Of a stretch of DNA of 48,180 bases, positions 34,213 to 43,603 are shown one piece after another. The notes beneath the pieces are model-generated. The model saw only the letters and a program-made list of their open reading frames with translations, was not told the origin of the DNA and searched no databases. The translations under genes were made by a program, and so were the position numbers. The DNA is from Chamaesiphon sp. 341R_metabat_111 (GTDB taxonomy: Bacteria > Cyanobacteriota > Cyanobacteriia > Cyanobacteriales > Chamaesiphonaceae): NCBI GenBank assembly GCA_025351825.1, contig JANXVE010000095.1, positions 1 to 48,180 on the forward strand, in the 5' to 3' direction. The stretch's first letter is position 1, and each line of letters begins with the position of its first letter.

Positions 34213-34587
34213 TTATCGAGTTGCCAATAACTGGACTCCTTCTATAATCAGGATTGCCGCCCAGACAAAAATTGCGACTCCTGCGGCGGCAGCGGCGATA
34301 TCCTTAATTGTGCCAATCTGCGGATTTTGTTGTGGTTCTACAAAATCGCAGAGGATTTCGATCGCACTATTAAATAGTTCAGCAAATAGCATCATGCCAG
34401 TTGCTAATAGAATAATGCTCAGATCGACCCATCGATACAGTACACAGGCGATGATTAAAATTGGGATTGACAACACCAGTTTATAGGCAACACTAAAATC
34501 TGTAATTACGGCAGAATTTAGTCCTTTTAGCACAACTTTGATTTTCTTGACGGGATCATAACCAGGGGTACTGTATTTCCTCGACAT
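34213..34587 (-). CDS. dgkA: Diacylglycerol kinase (prokaryotic DgkA family)
   Basis: The 124-residue protein has three membrane helices and the DgkA signature ELFNSAIEILCDFVEPQQNPQIGTIKDIAAAAAG, including the Glu and Asn residues used in catalysis and the Lys-Asp pair. It phosphorylates diacylglycerol or, in Gram-positive relatives, undecaprenol; which applies here is not decidable from sequence. It is convergent with the exported Cys-repeat protein gene, with only 11 bases between their ends. Confidence 0.9.
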   Translation of the reverse strand: MSRKYSTPGYDPVKKIKVVLKGLNSAVITDFSVAYKLVLSIPILIIACVLYRWVDLSIILLATGMMLFAELFNSAIEILCDFVEPQQNPQIGTIKDIAAAAAGVAIFVWAAILIIEGVQLLATR

Positions 34588-34615
34588 GTCTAAACACCCT
34601 TCAATAAATATTTTT

Positions 34616-34659
34616 GTTAGGATCGACAGTAGTTGGTTAGCTATTCTGTCAATCCTAAC
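34616..34659. terminator. Strong hairpin between two minus-strand genes
   Basis: Inverted arms of 14 bases with one mismatch (GTTAGGATCGACAG against CTGTCAATCCTAAC) lie 13 bases past the stop of the gene at 34673 on the minus strand. No T-tract follows, so it may be a processing or pausing site rather than a classic terminator. Confidence 0.5.
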
Positions 34660-34672
34660 AAGGATAATTCAT

Positions 34673-37534
34673 CTATGCCTGTACGGGCTGAATCGATCGC
34701 ATAAATTTTTGGAGGTGGCGACTTTCCAATTCTATGACTCGCCGAGCAAAATCAGGATCGCGATCGAGCAAGTCGTCAAAAGCTGCCACTGGAACTGCTA
34801 AAATTCTGGTAATTTCACGATCGGCGACGATCGTATTTTTAGAGTCACTGTTTGCCAGAATTTCTAGTTCATCTAGAGTTTGACCTGGATGAATTTTCTC
34901 TATTTTCACCTGCTCATTGTCCAAGCAAAAATGAATATTAGCACCACCTTCAATCAGCAGCAGTAGCTCTCTACAGGTATCACCTGCTTCGGTAATCACG
35001 CCATCGATCGTAAAGGTTCTCACTTCCGATCGATCGGCTAGAGCAATTAGGATTTCACTATTTAGGCGATGGAAAAAATCACTGTTGAATAAATGCACCA
35101 CTTTTTCTAGTAAGGGAAATGAAATTAGCGGCGGACAATTATTTGTTGCCAATTGAATGGTTTGAGCTGTTGTTTGCAGTAGTGGTGAGTTAGATGTGTG
35201 GGGATGATTATGGACGAGCGATTGGCTACGATCGAGATCGAGTTGGGCGATGATATATAGACATGCTGCTTGAATAATGGGATTGCGATCGTCAAGTAGC
35301 AGATCTAACGAATTGAATATTTCGGACGTTGGATAGTCTAGAGAGTAGGAAACAGACTGTCCTTCTAGTGGATTTAGAAGCTTTAGAAGCTCTGGCTGAA
35401 GACGATCTTGCCAGGAGTTAGATTCTAAAATTTCGATTAATGCTAATGGGGATAGCTTGCCTAGCTCTGTAGCAATCTCTATTGCGACAGGAGCAGTTTG
35501 AATCGGTTCAATTATCTCCAAAATTGTGCGGACAATTAGTTCCTTTTTGTGAGAGATACTATTCCATAACAGCATTAATACAGCCTGATGCTCTTGGAGG
35601 ATTGGCTGATGGAGTGCGCGGTAAGATGAGATTAAATCTGGTAGTTGAGCGAGCAAAAATTCGGCTCGACGGAGATTGCCAGCTTCAGGGGCAATACCAT
35701 CTAAGATCCAAGCCTCTTCTTGAGGTACGATTGAATATTGACGACGTAAAGCACTAATTTCGGGTGAATCTCGAACGATTGCTGAATTACTATTACTGTC
35801 TTTGTGTTGCTGGAGCCGCATCAATCGCTCTAGAGATTTGCGATAACCTGTTAAGCGAATTTGATTTTCTAAACTACGTTTGAGATCGGGGTTGAGCAAT
35901 TCTGGATCTTCAATTCCTAGTTCTTCTAATACTTCCCGATGTTCGTCAGCAGTGATACCCAGTTCATTACGCAGTTGTTGCAAGATTTCTAAGCTACTAG
36001 AGTAGTTAGCATACCCTTCTTCTAATGCTTCGCGTAGGACTCCCTTATAAGCTGTATGTCGCTTTTCTCGTGTAAATCCAGGTAAGACTTTTGCCAGAAT
36101 ATAAACTTCATGAGTATTGAGATCGCTCAAAGTTCGACCCTCGAAAAATTGGGAAATATTGAGCTGCAATTTTTCCAACTGCTTGCGAAACCGACTGACT
36201 AAATTCTCTCGTGAGTATAGATCGAAGCTGCGGTGCCAAGTTTTGTAAACCCATAGTGTACTGAGTAATACTAAACTCAGTTCATAAATAAATTGAACTG
36301 AGATCGGCATCAGTTGAACTAAGGGACGACCACCAAAGATAAAAAAGAAATTAAAAATGATGAATGTAGAGATCGTAAAGATTCTGTGTCTAATCAGATC
36401 GGGAGTAAGCTTGAGTTCTCGTTCGCGACTATAGACTTTTACTCTATTTTCAATCCATTTGCCCAACCAATATCCGATTGCTGTAAAGCTACCCAAGGTG
36501 AGCGGTACAGCGACTATTTTAGGGACATTAATCGGTTGCTCAAACAGATAAAACCCAGGACTTAATAGTGATGCTAGTTGGTCTGGTTGCCGTGCCCAGG
36601 CACCAGAAATATAGTAGTCCCAACTACCTGCATATAAATAGTAATAACTAAAATAACCTACGACCAAACCGATATAACTGTAGCGCAAAAAGACTGTTTC
36701 AGGCTTATTTAAACCGTCCCAATACGATCGCTCGGAATCGATATCGATGCAGGGTTTCTGACAGACAACACAAGCACTTTGCTCTGAGCCATCGGGTAAG
36801 ATCGTTCGACACATTGACTGGGTAATCGATCGTTCGCTCGTATGAGCACTGCTAGCTAAAAGACCCCCAGGTTCGCTGTAGATCCGCTGGACGGGAGCCA
36901 TCGGGCAGAAGTAATTGCACCAAGATTTCCCCCCGTATAAATAGCCGACAGCGACTGCTGTGACGATCGTAAATAGTAGCCATAATGCCAGGATTGTTCG
37001 ATCGGCATTAAAGAACAAAATTCGTCCGCACAATCCCATAAATAGCCAGCCAAATTGGAGGTAAGGATAATTTACTCCCAACCAAGATTCAGCCCTTACT
37101 TTCGCAAGTTCGTACCTAACTTTTCCCGTAGTTGCATTTTCGCGTTTAAATTGTCTTTGCCAACCCAATGCACGGGGAATTTGGGAGAGGAAAGATAGCG
37201 GACAAATTCGCCGCCAAACTTCATGTCCAAATACCAGCAGGATAAAGATGCCTCCAGGTACAATTGCGCCCCAAAATAAAGTAGCAGCTAATGGATACGG
37301 CTGTTCGACCAAGCACTTGCCTTGCACTGAAATACAACTGTCAGTAAGCCTTAATGGACTCCAAGGATGATTTGGTATGGTCAATTCTGGAGTCCAAGGA
37401 TCGTAAAACAACGAGGCAATCATTGCCAGCCATGCGATCGTCAGCACCCAGCGTACAACGTGCATTCGTCGCTCAGACAACTGTGAAAACATATATAAAA
37501 CCCTAGCTAAATAAAGTTCTAAGCTGTTAGTCAT
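34673..37534 (-). CDS. Membrane Fe-S-type protein with HEAT repeats and a cyclic-nucleotide-binding domain
   Basis: The 953-residue protein has three parts. Residues ~1-430 contain about eight helices with Cys motifs of polyferredoxin/NapH-like proteins: RRICPLS, WCNYFCPMAP, and a cluster SMC...ACVVCQKPC that could hold a 4Fe-4S centre. Residues ~430-820 are helical, with HEAT-like stretches (LDLLLDDRNPIIQAACLYII). Residues ~830-953 form a CRP-type cNMP-binding domain (FTIDGVITEAGDTCRELLLLIEGGAN) without a helix-turn-helix. It may couple electron transfer to nucleotide sensing. It is followed on the same strand by the transporter operon, so a link to oxyanion uptake is inferred only. Confidence 0.8.
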   Translation of the reverse strand: MTNSLELYLARVLYMFSQLSERRMHVVRWVLTIAWLAMIASLFYDPWTPELTIPNHPWSPLRLTDSCISVQGKCLVEQPYPLAATLFWGAIVPGGIFILLVFGHEVWRRICPLSFLSQIPRALGWQRQFKRENATTGKVRYELAKVRAESWLGVNYPYLQFGWLFMGLCGRILFFNADRTILALWLLFTIVTAVAVGYLYGGKSWCNYFCPMAPVQRIYSEPGGLLASSAHTSERSITQSMCRTILPDGSEQSACVVCQKPCIDIDSERSYWDGLNKPETVFLRYSYIGLVVGYFSYYYLYAGSWDYYISGAWARQPDQLASLLSPGFYLFEQPINVPKIVAVPLTLGSFTAIGYWLGKWIENRVKVYSRERELKLTPDLIRHRIFTISTFIIFNFFFIFGGRPLVQLMPISVQFIYELSLVLLSTLWVYKTWHRSFDLYSRENLVSRFRKQLEKLQLNISQFFEGRTLSDLNTHEVYILAKVLPGFTREKRHTAYKGVLREALEEGYANYSSSLEILQQLRNELGITADEHREVLEELGIEDPELLNPDLKRSLENQIRLTGYRKSLERLMRLQQHKDSNSNSAIVRDSPEISALRRQYSIVPQEEAWILDGIAPEAGNLRRAEFLLAQLPDLISSYRALHQPILQEHQAVLMLLWNSISHKKELIVRTILEIIEPIQTAPVAIEIATELGKLSPLALIEILESNSWQDRLQPELLKLLNPLEGQSVSYSLDYPTSEIFNSLDLLLDDRNPIIQAACLYIIAQLDLDRSQSLVHNHPHTSNSPLLQTTAQTIQLATNNCPPLISFPLLEKVVHLFNSDFFHRLNSEILIALADRSEVRTFTIDGVITEAGDTCRELLLLIEGGANIHFCLDNEQVKIEKIHPGQTLDELEILANSDSKNTIVADREITRILAVPVAAFDDLLDRDPDFARRVIELESRHLQKFMRSIQPVQA

Positions 37535-37667
37535 TTAATTTACATATCTCAGCCCCGCGCCCCGCTTTCAAAAGATCTAGTATGTGATTTAAATGTAAGG
37601 GCAGCTTATTGCCGATCTCAAGGAATCCGCTTTCAGGGTAGGGATTTAAGCCCCCATCCTAAAAACC

Positions 37668-37702
37668 CAATTATCAATTATCAATTATTAACTATCAACT
37701 AT
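37668..37702. repeat. Heptad short tandem repeat
   Basis: TCAATTA-type heptads repeat three times or more in the 172-base gap between the Fe-S/cNMP gene and nrtD. This fits the cyanobacterial STRR class. Confidence 0.6.
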
Positions 37703-37706
37703 CTAA

Positions 37707-38501
37707 TTACTCATCGTCGTGAGCATAGCGGTTGTAGAGGAAATCAAGGGCGTAGTTACGGACTTGATAGTATTCGGGCATTTCCATCATTCTAGATCGA
37801 TCGCGGGGGCGACTGAAGGGGATGGTGAGTACTTCACCGATTTTGGCAGCGGGGCCATTGGTCATCATCACGAGTTTGTCGGCGAGGAATAAGGCTTCGT
37901 CGATATCGTGGGTGATCATCAGCACGGTGCAGCGATTTTGATTCCAGATTTTGAGTAGTTCTTCTTGCAATTCTTCCTTGGTGATGGCATCTAGTGCGCC
38001 GAATGGTTCGTCGAGGATCAGGACTTCGGGACGGATCGACAAGGCGCGGGCAATAGCAACGCGCTGTTTCATCCCGCCGGAAATTTGACCTGGGAGCTTA
38101 TCTGCGGCTTCGGTGAGTCCAACCATTGCTAGGTGCGATCGCACGATGTCGTCTTTCTCGTTTTTTGCCATGTCGGGGTTGACAGAGTTGACGGCGAGGT
38201 AGATGTTTTCGTAGGCGGTGAGCCAGGGCAGGAGGGCATAGCCTTGAAATACTACCATCCGATCGGGGCCTGGTTTACCGATCGGTTTGCCTTTTAGTAG
38301 TACTTGCCCTGAGGATGGTTGGGAAAAGCCGCTGACCATATTCAGGAGGGTGGATTTACCGCAGCCAGAATGACCGATCAGGCAGATGAATTCGCCCTGC
38401 TGGACGGTGAGATTTACGTTATCAAGGACGACGTATTCACCAGCAGGGGTAGGGTAAACTTTTGATGCTCGATCGATTACGAGGAAGTCTTTGACTGGCA
38501 T
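37707..38501 (-). CDS. nrtD: NrtD/CmpD-type ABC transporter ATP-binding protein
   Basis: The 264-residue ATPase has Walker A GHSGCGKST, a Q-loop at VVFQGYALLPWL, signature ISGGMKQR, Walker B VLILDEPFGALD and the H-loop ITHD. The PGPDRMVVFQ and GPAAKIGEVL segments mark the nitrate/bicarbonate (NrtD/CmpD) branch. It has no substrate-binding extension, unlike the C subunit. It is the last gene of the A-B-C-D set on the minus strand, with MITE-derived sequence between it and the C gene. Confidence 0.9.
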   Translation of the reverse strand: MPVKDFLVIDRASKVYPTPAGEYVVLDNVNLTVQQGEFICLIGHSGCGKSTLLNMVSGFSQPSSGQVLLKGKPIGKPGPDRMVVFQGYALLPWLTAYENIYLAVNSVNPDMAKNEKDDIVRSHLAMVGLTEAADKLPGQISGGMKQRVAIARALSIRPEVLILDEPFGALDAITKEELQEELLKIWNQNRCTVLMITHDIDEALFLADKLVMMTNGPAAKIGEVLTIPFSRPRDRSRMMEMPEYYQVRNYALDFLYNRYAHDDE

Positions 38502-38547
38502 GGGTTTTAGTTAATGAAGTGTGTTTTGTTAAGTTACGGGCGGGGTT

Positions 38548-38730
38548 GTACACACAAGTCGGGTAGAGGTCTACGCAGACCTCTACCCCCCCAACCCCCC
38601 TTATAAAGGGGGGACAATTCCTGGCTCCCTCCCCTTATAAAGGGGAGGCTTTCTTGCTCCCTCCCCTTTATAAGGGGAGGGCTGGGGTGGGGTAGAGATC
38701 CATGCAGCAACTCAAATAGACTTGTGAAGC
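38548..38730. mobile_element. MITE-like element, family A, degenerate copy
   Basis: The right end (ACTCAAATAGACTTGTGAAGC, ~38710-38730) and the segment GGGGTGGGGTAGAGATC match the complete copy at 5321-5547. The left end (CACACAAGTC near 38551) is degenerate. Three near-palindromes of the CCCCTTATAAAGGGG type lie at about 38592-38614, 38626-38650 and 38660-38683. The element separates nrtC from nrtD and could form strong RNA hairpins in the operon transcript. Confidence 0.65.
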
Positions 38731-38758
38731 CCGATGTTTCAGGCAATTATCTATTTAT

Positions 38759-40750
38759 TCAACTTCTGCCAGATAAATCGATTTCTGCCATGTAGATGTC
38801 GTGTTTGATGGCGAAGTGATTGAGATAGTCGATCGGATCGTCAGCGGTAAATTTGATGCCGTCGAAGAGTTCGATGGTGCGGCGAGTATAACTGGTGCTG
38901 TCTGAGAGTCCCAATTCACGGGCGGCGGTGCTGAATACACCAACCTTGGCTACTCGTTCGAGAATTTCGACCCAGTTGCGGGGGAATGGGACATCGCCCC
39001 AACGAGCCATTTGAGTCAGGAGCCAGAGGTGTTCGGTGCGGCTGGGGCGGTTTGCTCCTTCCTCGAAGAAGAGGGGGTGGGAAATATCGCGCTGACTTTT
39101 GGTCACACCGCAAGCGATCTGTTGGGAGTCGCTGAGGTAGATGTAGTCATGATCCATCGCCAGATATTCAGGTCGGGCAAGGATTTCGCGGATTTCATCT
39201 TGGTTGGCTGGCTCAGAGCAGAATTTGCAAGCTTCGAGTAAGGCTTTAACTAGGGCAATGTGGGTGTTTGGATAGGCTAGTGCCCAATCTTCCCGCACTC
39301 CTAGTACCTTGCCAGGGTGTCCATTCCAGATGTCTAAGTCGGTGGCGATTTCATAGCCAATCTCGTCGATTGCGGCGCGGGTTGCCCAGGGTTCGCCGAT
39401 CGAATAACCGTCGATACTCCCCTTCTTTAGTCCCGCAATCATCTGGGCTGGGGGTAAGGTCAGGATTTCGACATCTTTTTGGGGGTCGATGCCTTCTGAT
39501 GCCAACCAATAGCGGAGCAAGAGATTATGGCTAGAAGCAGGGTGAACTACTCCGAAAATATGTTGACGATTGCTAGGACTTAACAAGAAGCGTCTGAGAT
39601 CGGCGAGAGTGCGAATCCCTTGGTCGGCAAAGCGTTTATCGATCGTAATCGCATTCCCATTGCGGCTGATCGTCAGGGCACTGACAACGGGAATCGATTT
39701 GTTACCCATCCCGCCAACTGTCATCCAAATTGGCATTCCTGACGGCATCAGGGCAGCATCCAGATATTTGTCAGCGATGCCGTCTTGAACACCGCGCCAG
39801 CTCGACTCACGCACGAGGTTGACTTCATCCAAGCCATGATGGGCGAAGAAGCCTTTCTCCTTGGCGATCGCGATCGGCGCACAGGCGGTCAAGGGGACGA
39901 AGCCGATATCCAGATTGACTTTCTCTAATCCATGACGGGCGACGACAGTTTGTTTGCGACCACGAATTTTCTTGATCTGCTTCTGCTGGTTGAGGAAGTA
40001 AATAATCTCACTACGATAGCTGTAATAGTGGGGATGATTGACAGCTTCCATCCGCTTGCGAGGTCGCTCGATATCCACAGTCATGATTTGACCAATTTTG
40101 GATTCTGGCCCATTGGTGAGCATGACGATCCGATCGGACAATAATAAGGCTTCATCCACATCGTGAGTGACCATAATCGCTGTCACATGATTTTCGTCAC
40201 AGATTCTCATCAACTGCTCTTGCAGTCCACCCCGTGTCAAAGCATCCAGTGCGCCGAAGGGTTCGTCTAGCAGTAATAATTTCGGCTTGGTTGCCAGAGC
40301 GCGGGCGATCGCCACCCGCTGGCGCATCCCCCCAGATAATTGGTCGGGATTCTTATCAGCAGCAGCACGTAAGCCCACCATATCGATATGCTCCTCGACA
40401 ATCGCCGATCGTTCGGCGGCAGGTAAACCACTCATAACGCTATTTACTGCCAAGGCAATATTTTGACGGACAGTGAGCCAAGGCAGGAGCGAGTAGTTTT
40501 GGAATACTACCATTCGATCGGGACCAGGACGCAGAATCTGTTCGCCTTGCAGCATTACTAGTCCTTCGGTAGGTAGATCTAAGCCAGCTACCATATTCAG
40601 CAGCGTGGATTTACCGCAACCAGAGTGTCCAATCAAGGAGATAAATTCACCTTTTTTAATGCTGAGATCGATGCCTTTGAGGGCGATGTATTCTTCCCCA
40701 TTGGGGAGGGGAAAGGTTTTTTCGAGATTCTCTACAGTTACAAAAGTCAT
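38759..40750 (-). CDS. nrtC: NrtC/CmpC-type ATP-binding protein fused to a substrate-binding-like domain
   Basis: From ATG 40750 the product has 663 residues. A frame upstream to 40927 exists but covers only repeat tract and the end of nrtB. The first ~255 residues are an ABC ATPase with Walker A GHSGCGKST, signature LSGGMRQR and Walker B LLLDEPFGALD. The remaining ~380 are an NrtA/CmpA-like domain (IGFVPLTACAPIAIAKEKGFFAHHGL, GYSIGEPWATRAA, HPGKVLGVREDWA). This two-part layout is characteristic of NrtC and CmpC, where the extra domain senses substrate and regulates transport. Confidence 0.9.
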   Translation of the reverse strand: MTFVTVENLEKTFPLPNGEEYIALKGIDLSIKKGEFISLIGHSGCGKSTLLNMVAGLDLPTEGLVMLQGEQILRPGPDRMVVFQNYSLLPWLTVRQNIALAVNSVMSGLPAAERSAIVEEHIDMVGLRAAADKNPDQLSGGMRQRVAIARALATKPKLLLLDEPFGALDALTRGGLQEQLMRICDENHVTAIMVTHDVDEALLLSDRIVMLTNGPESKIGQIMTVDIERPRKRMEAVNHPHYYSYRSEIIYFLNQQKQIKKIRGRKQTVVARHGLEKVNLDIGFVPLTACAPIAIAKEKGFFAHHGLDEVNLVRESSWRGVQDGIADKYLDAALMPSGMPIWMTVGGMGNKSIPVVSALTISRNGNAITIDKRFADQGIRTLADLRRFLLSPSNRQHIFGVVHPASSHNLLLRYWLASEGIDPQKDVEILTLPPAQMIAGLKKGSIDGYSIGEPWATRAAIDEIGYEIATDLDIWNGHPGKVLGVREDWALAYPNTHIALVKALLEACKFCSEPANQDEIREILARPEYLAMDHDYIYLSDSQQIACGVTKSQRDISHPLFFEEGANRPSRTEHLWLLTQMARWGDVPFPRNWVEILERVAKVGVFSTAARELGLSDSTSYTRRTIELFDGIKFTADDPIDYLNHFAIKHDIYMAEIDLSGRS

Positions 40751-40816
40751 AGGAGTTGGGAGTTGGGAGTTGGGAGACTGGGAGACGAGGAAAGGGGAAA
40801 GGGGAAGGGGGAAATA
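40751..40816. repeat. Short tandem repeat tract upstream of nrtC
   Basis: GGAGTTG-type heptads (AGTTGGG repeated) followed by G/A-rich units lie directly against the nrtC start codon, leaving no Shine-Dalgarno sequence on the minus strand. Similar tracts occur at 6721-6846. Confidence 0.7.
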
Positions 40817-40871
40817 GCCTAGTACCGATAACTTAATCCTGCAAATCCCCAAATCCTGTAAATCCTGGTTG

Positions 40872-41729
40872 CTATTGTGGTTTGCTGTATGGAAGAATTT
40901 TGCCTTGAACCCAGACCATAAAAACATCCAAGCCCCAACCGACTAAACCGATGTAGACTAGAGCGACGATAATTTCACTGACTTGTCCGTTTTGATAGGA
41001 ATTCCAGATGAAGAAACCGATGCCAGTTACACCAGTCATCACGATCTCAGCGGCGATAATTGCCAGCCAAGCTAGTCCGATCGCAATCCGTAAGCCTGTG
41101 AAAATGTACGGCAAGGCTGAGGGAAACAGAATTTTGAAAAAGTACTCCTGACGCGATAGCTGGAGCACCTGAGCGACGTTGTTATAGTCCTGGGGAATCT
41201 GGCGCACACCGACAGCGGTATTAATCAGGATCGGCCACACAGCGGTAATGAAGATTACAAATAGAGCAGCGGGTTGGCTCTGTTGCAATGCTGCGAGCGC
41301 GATCGGTACCCAAGCCAATGGTGGAACTGTCCGCAGGATATTGAATACTGGATCTAACCCCTTGCGAACGCGCTCATTTAGCCCGACAATGATGCCTAAA
41401 CTAATCCCGACAACTGCGGCGATGCTATATCCGATCGCTACCCGCTGCAAACTGGCTAAAACCTGCAATCCTAGCCCCACATCTGTACCACCGCGATTGA
41501 AGAAGGGATATAGAATTAAATCTCTTGCCTCGGTAACAACTTTAATTGGCCCTGGAAGTCTGTTCCCACCGATCGCTGATAAAATTTCCCAGACAATTAA
41601 TAAAATCACCATTGCCACCACCGGAGTCAAAATATCATCCAGTAGAGCTTTCTGTTTTTTATTCAGGTTTTTTAAACCTGCTGGTTGAGCGGGCTTCTTA
41701 ATGCCCGATTGTCTATTTACATTTGCCAT
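40872..41729 (-). CDS. nrtB: NrtB/CmpB-type ABC transporter permease
   Basis: The 285-residue protein has about six membrane helices and the BPD-type permease pattern with the EAA loop region (IPQDYNNVAQVLQLSRQEYFFKILFPSALPYIFTGLRIAIGLAWLAIIAAE). It forms the membrane channel of the transporter. The N-terminal ~25 residues are basic and cytoplasmic. It lies between the A and C genes on the same strand. The gap before it (41730-41889) holds a family A MITE fragment. Confidence 0.9.
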   Translation of the reverse strand: MANVNRQSGIKKPAQPAGLKNLNKKQKALLDDILTPVVAMVILLIVWEILSAIGGNRLPGPIKVVTEARDLILYPFFNRGGTDVGLGLQVLASLQRVAIGYSIAAVVGISLGIIVGLNERVRKGLDPVFNILRTVPPLAWVPIALAALQQSQPAALFVIFITAVWPILINTAVGVRQIPQDYNNVAQVLQLSRQEYFFKILFPSALPYIFTGLRIAIGLAWLAIIAAEIVMTGVTGIGFFIWNSYQNGQVSEIIVALVYIGLVGWGLDVFMVWVQGKILPYSKPQ

Positions 41730-41810
41730 AATTTTTTATTCCTAAATTATTAATTAATTTCCGATTGTTCTCTCTAAGCTTGCCATTATGAAGGGCAGGG
41801 CTTTTCCGGT

Positions 41811-41869
41811 TCCCTCCCCTTTATAAGGGGAGGGCTGGGGTGGGGTAAAGATCTACGCTGCTTCTCAAA
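41811..41869. mobile_element. MITE-like element, family A, partial copy
   Basis: A CTCCCCTTTATAAGGGGAGGG palindrome at about 41814-41834, followed by GCTGGGGTGGGGTAAAGATCTACGC. This matches the right part of the complete copy at 5321-5547. The left arm is missing. It lies between nrtA and nrtB. Confidence 0.6.
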
Positions 41870-41889
41870 GGCGATAGGCAGGTTCCAGA

Positions 41890-43248
41890 TTAAACCTTCT
41901 TAATCTTCAAGCTATCCAAATAAGCCTGCGGCTTTTCCGGATCGAACTTCACTCCATCAAAAAACTCCTCCACCCCGCGCGAAGTACTTGTCGGAATATC
42001 CGCCGCAGGGATACCTAGCGATATAGCCGCCTTTTTCCATAGATCCTCGCGATTGACTCCATCGATGAGTGTCTTTGCATTGGCTAGCGTCTCCTTGGGT
42101 AAAAAGCCCCAGCGCACACTTTCAGTCAGGAACCATAAATCGTGGCTCTTGTAGGGATAAGAAACACTCCCCTTCGAGTCTTTCCAATAGAGAACAGCCA
42201 GGGACTTGTCATCCACCTTCCGTTCGCCCAGTTCATATTTACCCATCAGTGGTCCTAGTATTACGGCTTCTGGCACCCCGAAGTATTCCCGTGCGGACAG
42301 AATGGTAGCTAACTCTTTGCGGTTATCAAAGTTATCGCACCACTGTTGCGCTTCCATGATCCCCTTGAGAATTGCTTGGGTGGCGAGGGGGTTTTTGTCT
42401 ACCCAGTCTTTTCGTATTCCCAGATATTCTTCTGGATGTGCTTTCCAGATTTCGGCTGTCAAGACAGGAGTGAATCCAAATCCTTCAGAGACAATCCGAT
42501 TCGGCCACGGATCTCCAGTACTAAAGGCATCCATCGCGCCCCGCTTCATATCGGCGACAGTTTGAGCCGTCGGTACAGTCAGTAAGTCCACATCCGTTTC
42601 TGGATTGATACCACCTGCGGCTAACCAATACCGAATCCAGAATTCCTGGTTAGCTTTGGGGAAAGTATACGCCGCTTTGAACTTTTTACCGCTACTTGCC
42701 AGCTCTTTCAAGTAGCTAGCACCTTTACCAGTTAGATTGACACCCAAGCCCTTGCCTTTGTGCTTGGAGGCAAGCGCGATCGCATTACCCTGAGTGTTCA
42801 ACTGGCAGAGGATATACATCGGCACCTTGGCTTTGTCTGTAATAATCCCCTCAGAAATCAGATAAGGCATTGGCATCTGCCACTGACTACCATCCAAGCC
42901 GCCACCAGCGGAACCAATTTTGATGTTGTCCCTAGCCGAACCCCAGTTGGCTTGTTTCTCGATCTTGATCTCAGTCATCCCATGCTTGGCAAAGAAGCCT
43001 TTGGTAAGTGCCACGATTAGCGGTGCAGCTTCGACGATCGGTAGATAGCCGATTTTTGCTGTTTTTACTTCTGGTTCCTCTCCAGGCTTAACCGCCGATG
43101 CGACGGGAGCAGCCGGACTACCAGTTGTTCCTGGTGCTCCTGATTGCGATGATGGGCCTGGTGGATTGCCAAAGCAGCCTTTGAGTAAGGGGACAGTAGC
43201 GAGAACGCCTGCGGTGGCAATGAAGTGCCGACGAGAAAAACGAGCCAT
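41890..43248 (-). CDS. nrtA: NrtA/CmpA-family substrate-binding lipoprotein
   Basis: The 452-residue protein has a twin-arginine-like start ([11 protein letters not shown]) and a lipobox (LLKGC), so it is probably an exported lipoprotein. The mature part has the NrtA/CmpA layout: [97 protein letters not shown]. Compared with the NrtA and CmpA sequences I remember, the segment [10 protein letters not shown] and GDPW differ at positions near the ligand site, so nitrate, nitrite, bicarbonate or another oxyanion remains open. The divergent LysR gene is CmpR-like, which leans towards bicarbonate or carbon control. Confidence 0.85.
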   Translation of the reverse strand: MARFSRRHFIATAGVLATVPLLKGCFGNPPGPSSQSGAPGTTGSPAAPVASAVKPGEEPEVKTAKIGYLPIVEAAPLIVALTKGFFAKHGMTEIKIEKQANWGSARDNIKIGSAGGGLDGSQWQMPMPYLISEGIITDKAKVPMYILCQLNTQGNAIALASKHKGKGLGVNLTGKGASYLKELASSGKKFKAAYTFPKANQEFWIRYWLAAGGINPETDVDLLTVPTAQTVADMKRGAMDAFSTGDPWPNRIVSEGFGFTPVLTAEIWKAHPEEYLGIRKDWVDKNPLATQAILKGIMEAQQWCDNFDNRKELATILSAREYFGVPEAVILGPLMGKYELGERKVDDKSLAVLYWKDSKGSVSYPYKSHDLWFLTESVRWGFLPKETLANAKTLIDGVNREDLWKKAAISLGIPAADIPTSTSRGVEEFFDGVKFDPEKPQAYLDSLKIKKV

Positions 43249-43603
43249 GATGTCTATTCCTGGTATTTGATGATTATTGAGGCTTTCTATGAAAAACTTG
43301 CTTTGCCGTTAAAAAAATTATGGCTTAATTGATAAGCTGCCGATAGATAAATTCAATGAGTTACTATGAAAATTTGTTAAGCTGAGTATTAACCTCCAAT
43401 TATATTTAGGCAAATTCAAGGACTTGATTTACGCTATGTCCTGATGATACTAGCAAATAGCCATAGTGAAAAGCATAAATTATTTATTGCAACCATAGGT
43501 TTTATCAATCTAACTAATTGGCATTTAGCCGATCGATCCCAGCACAAAGGGGTCACTTTCGATCTACAGTGATAATAAATATCTATCAAGTTCGGCAAAA
43601 ATC
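43249..43603. promoter_or_regulatory. Divergent regulatory region between nrtA and the LysR gene
   Basis: A 355-base AT-rich intergenic region with no gene. It must hold both promoters. I found no GTA-N8-TAC NtcA box. Several imperfect TTA...TAA pairs occur (for instance near 43311-43335 and 43379-43395), which could be LysR-type sites but are common in AT-rich DNA. Confidence 0.4.

Noticed and set aside
40751-40927. N-terminal extension of NrtC to 40927
   Set aside because: It overlaps nrtB and a heptad repeat tract; NrtC homologues start at the MTFVTVENLEKTF position.
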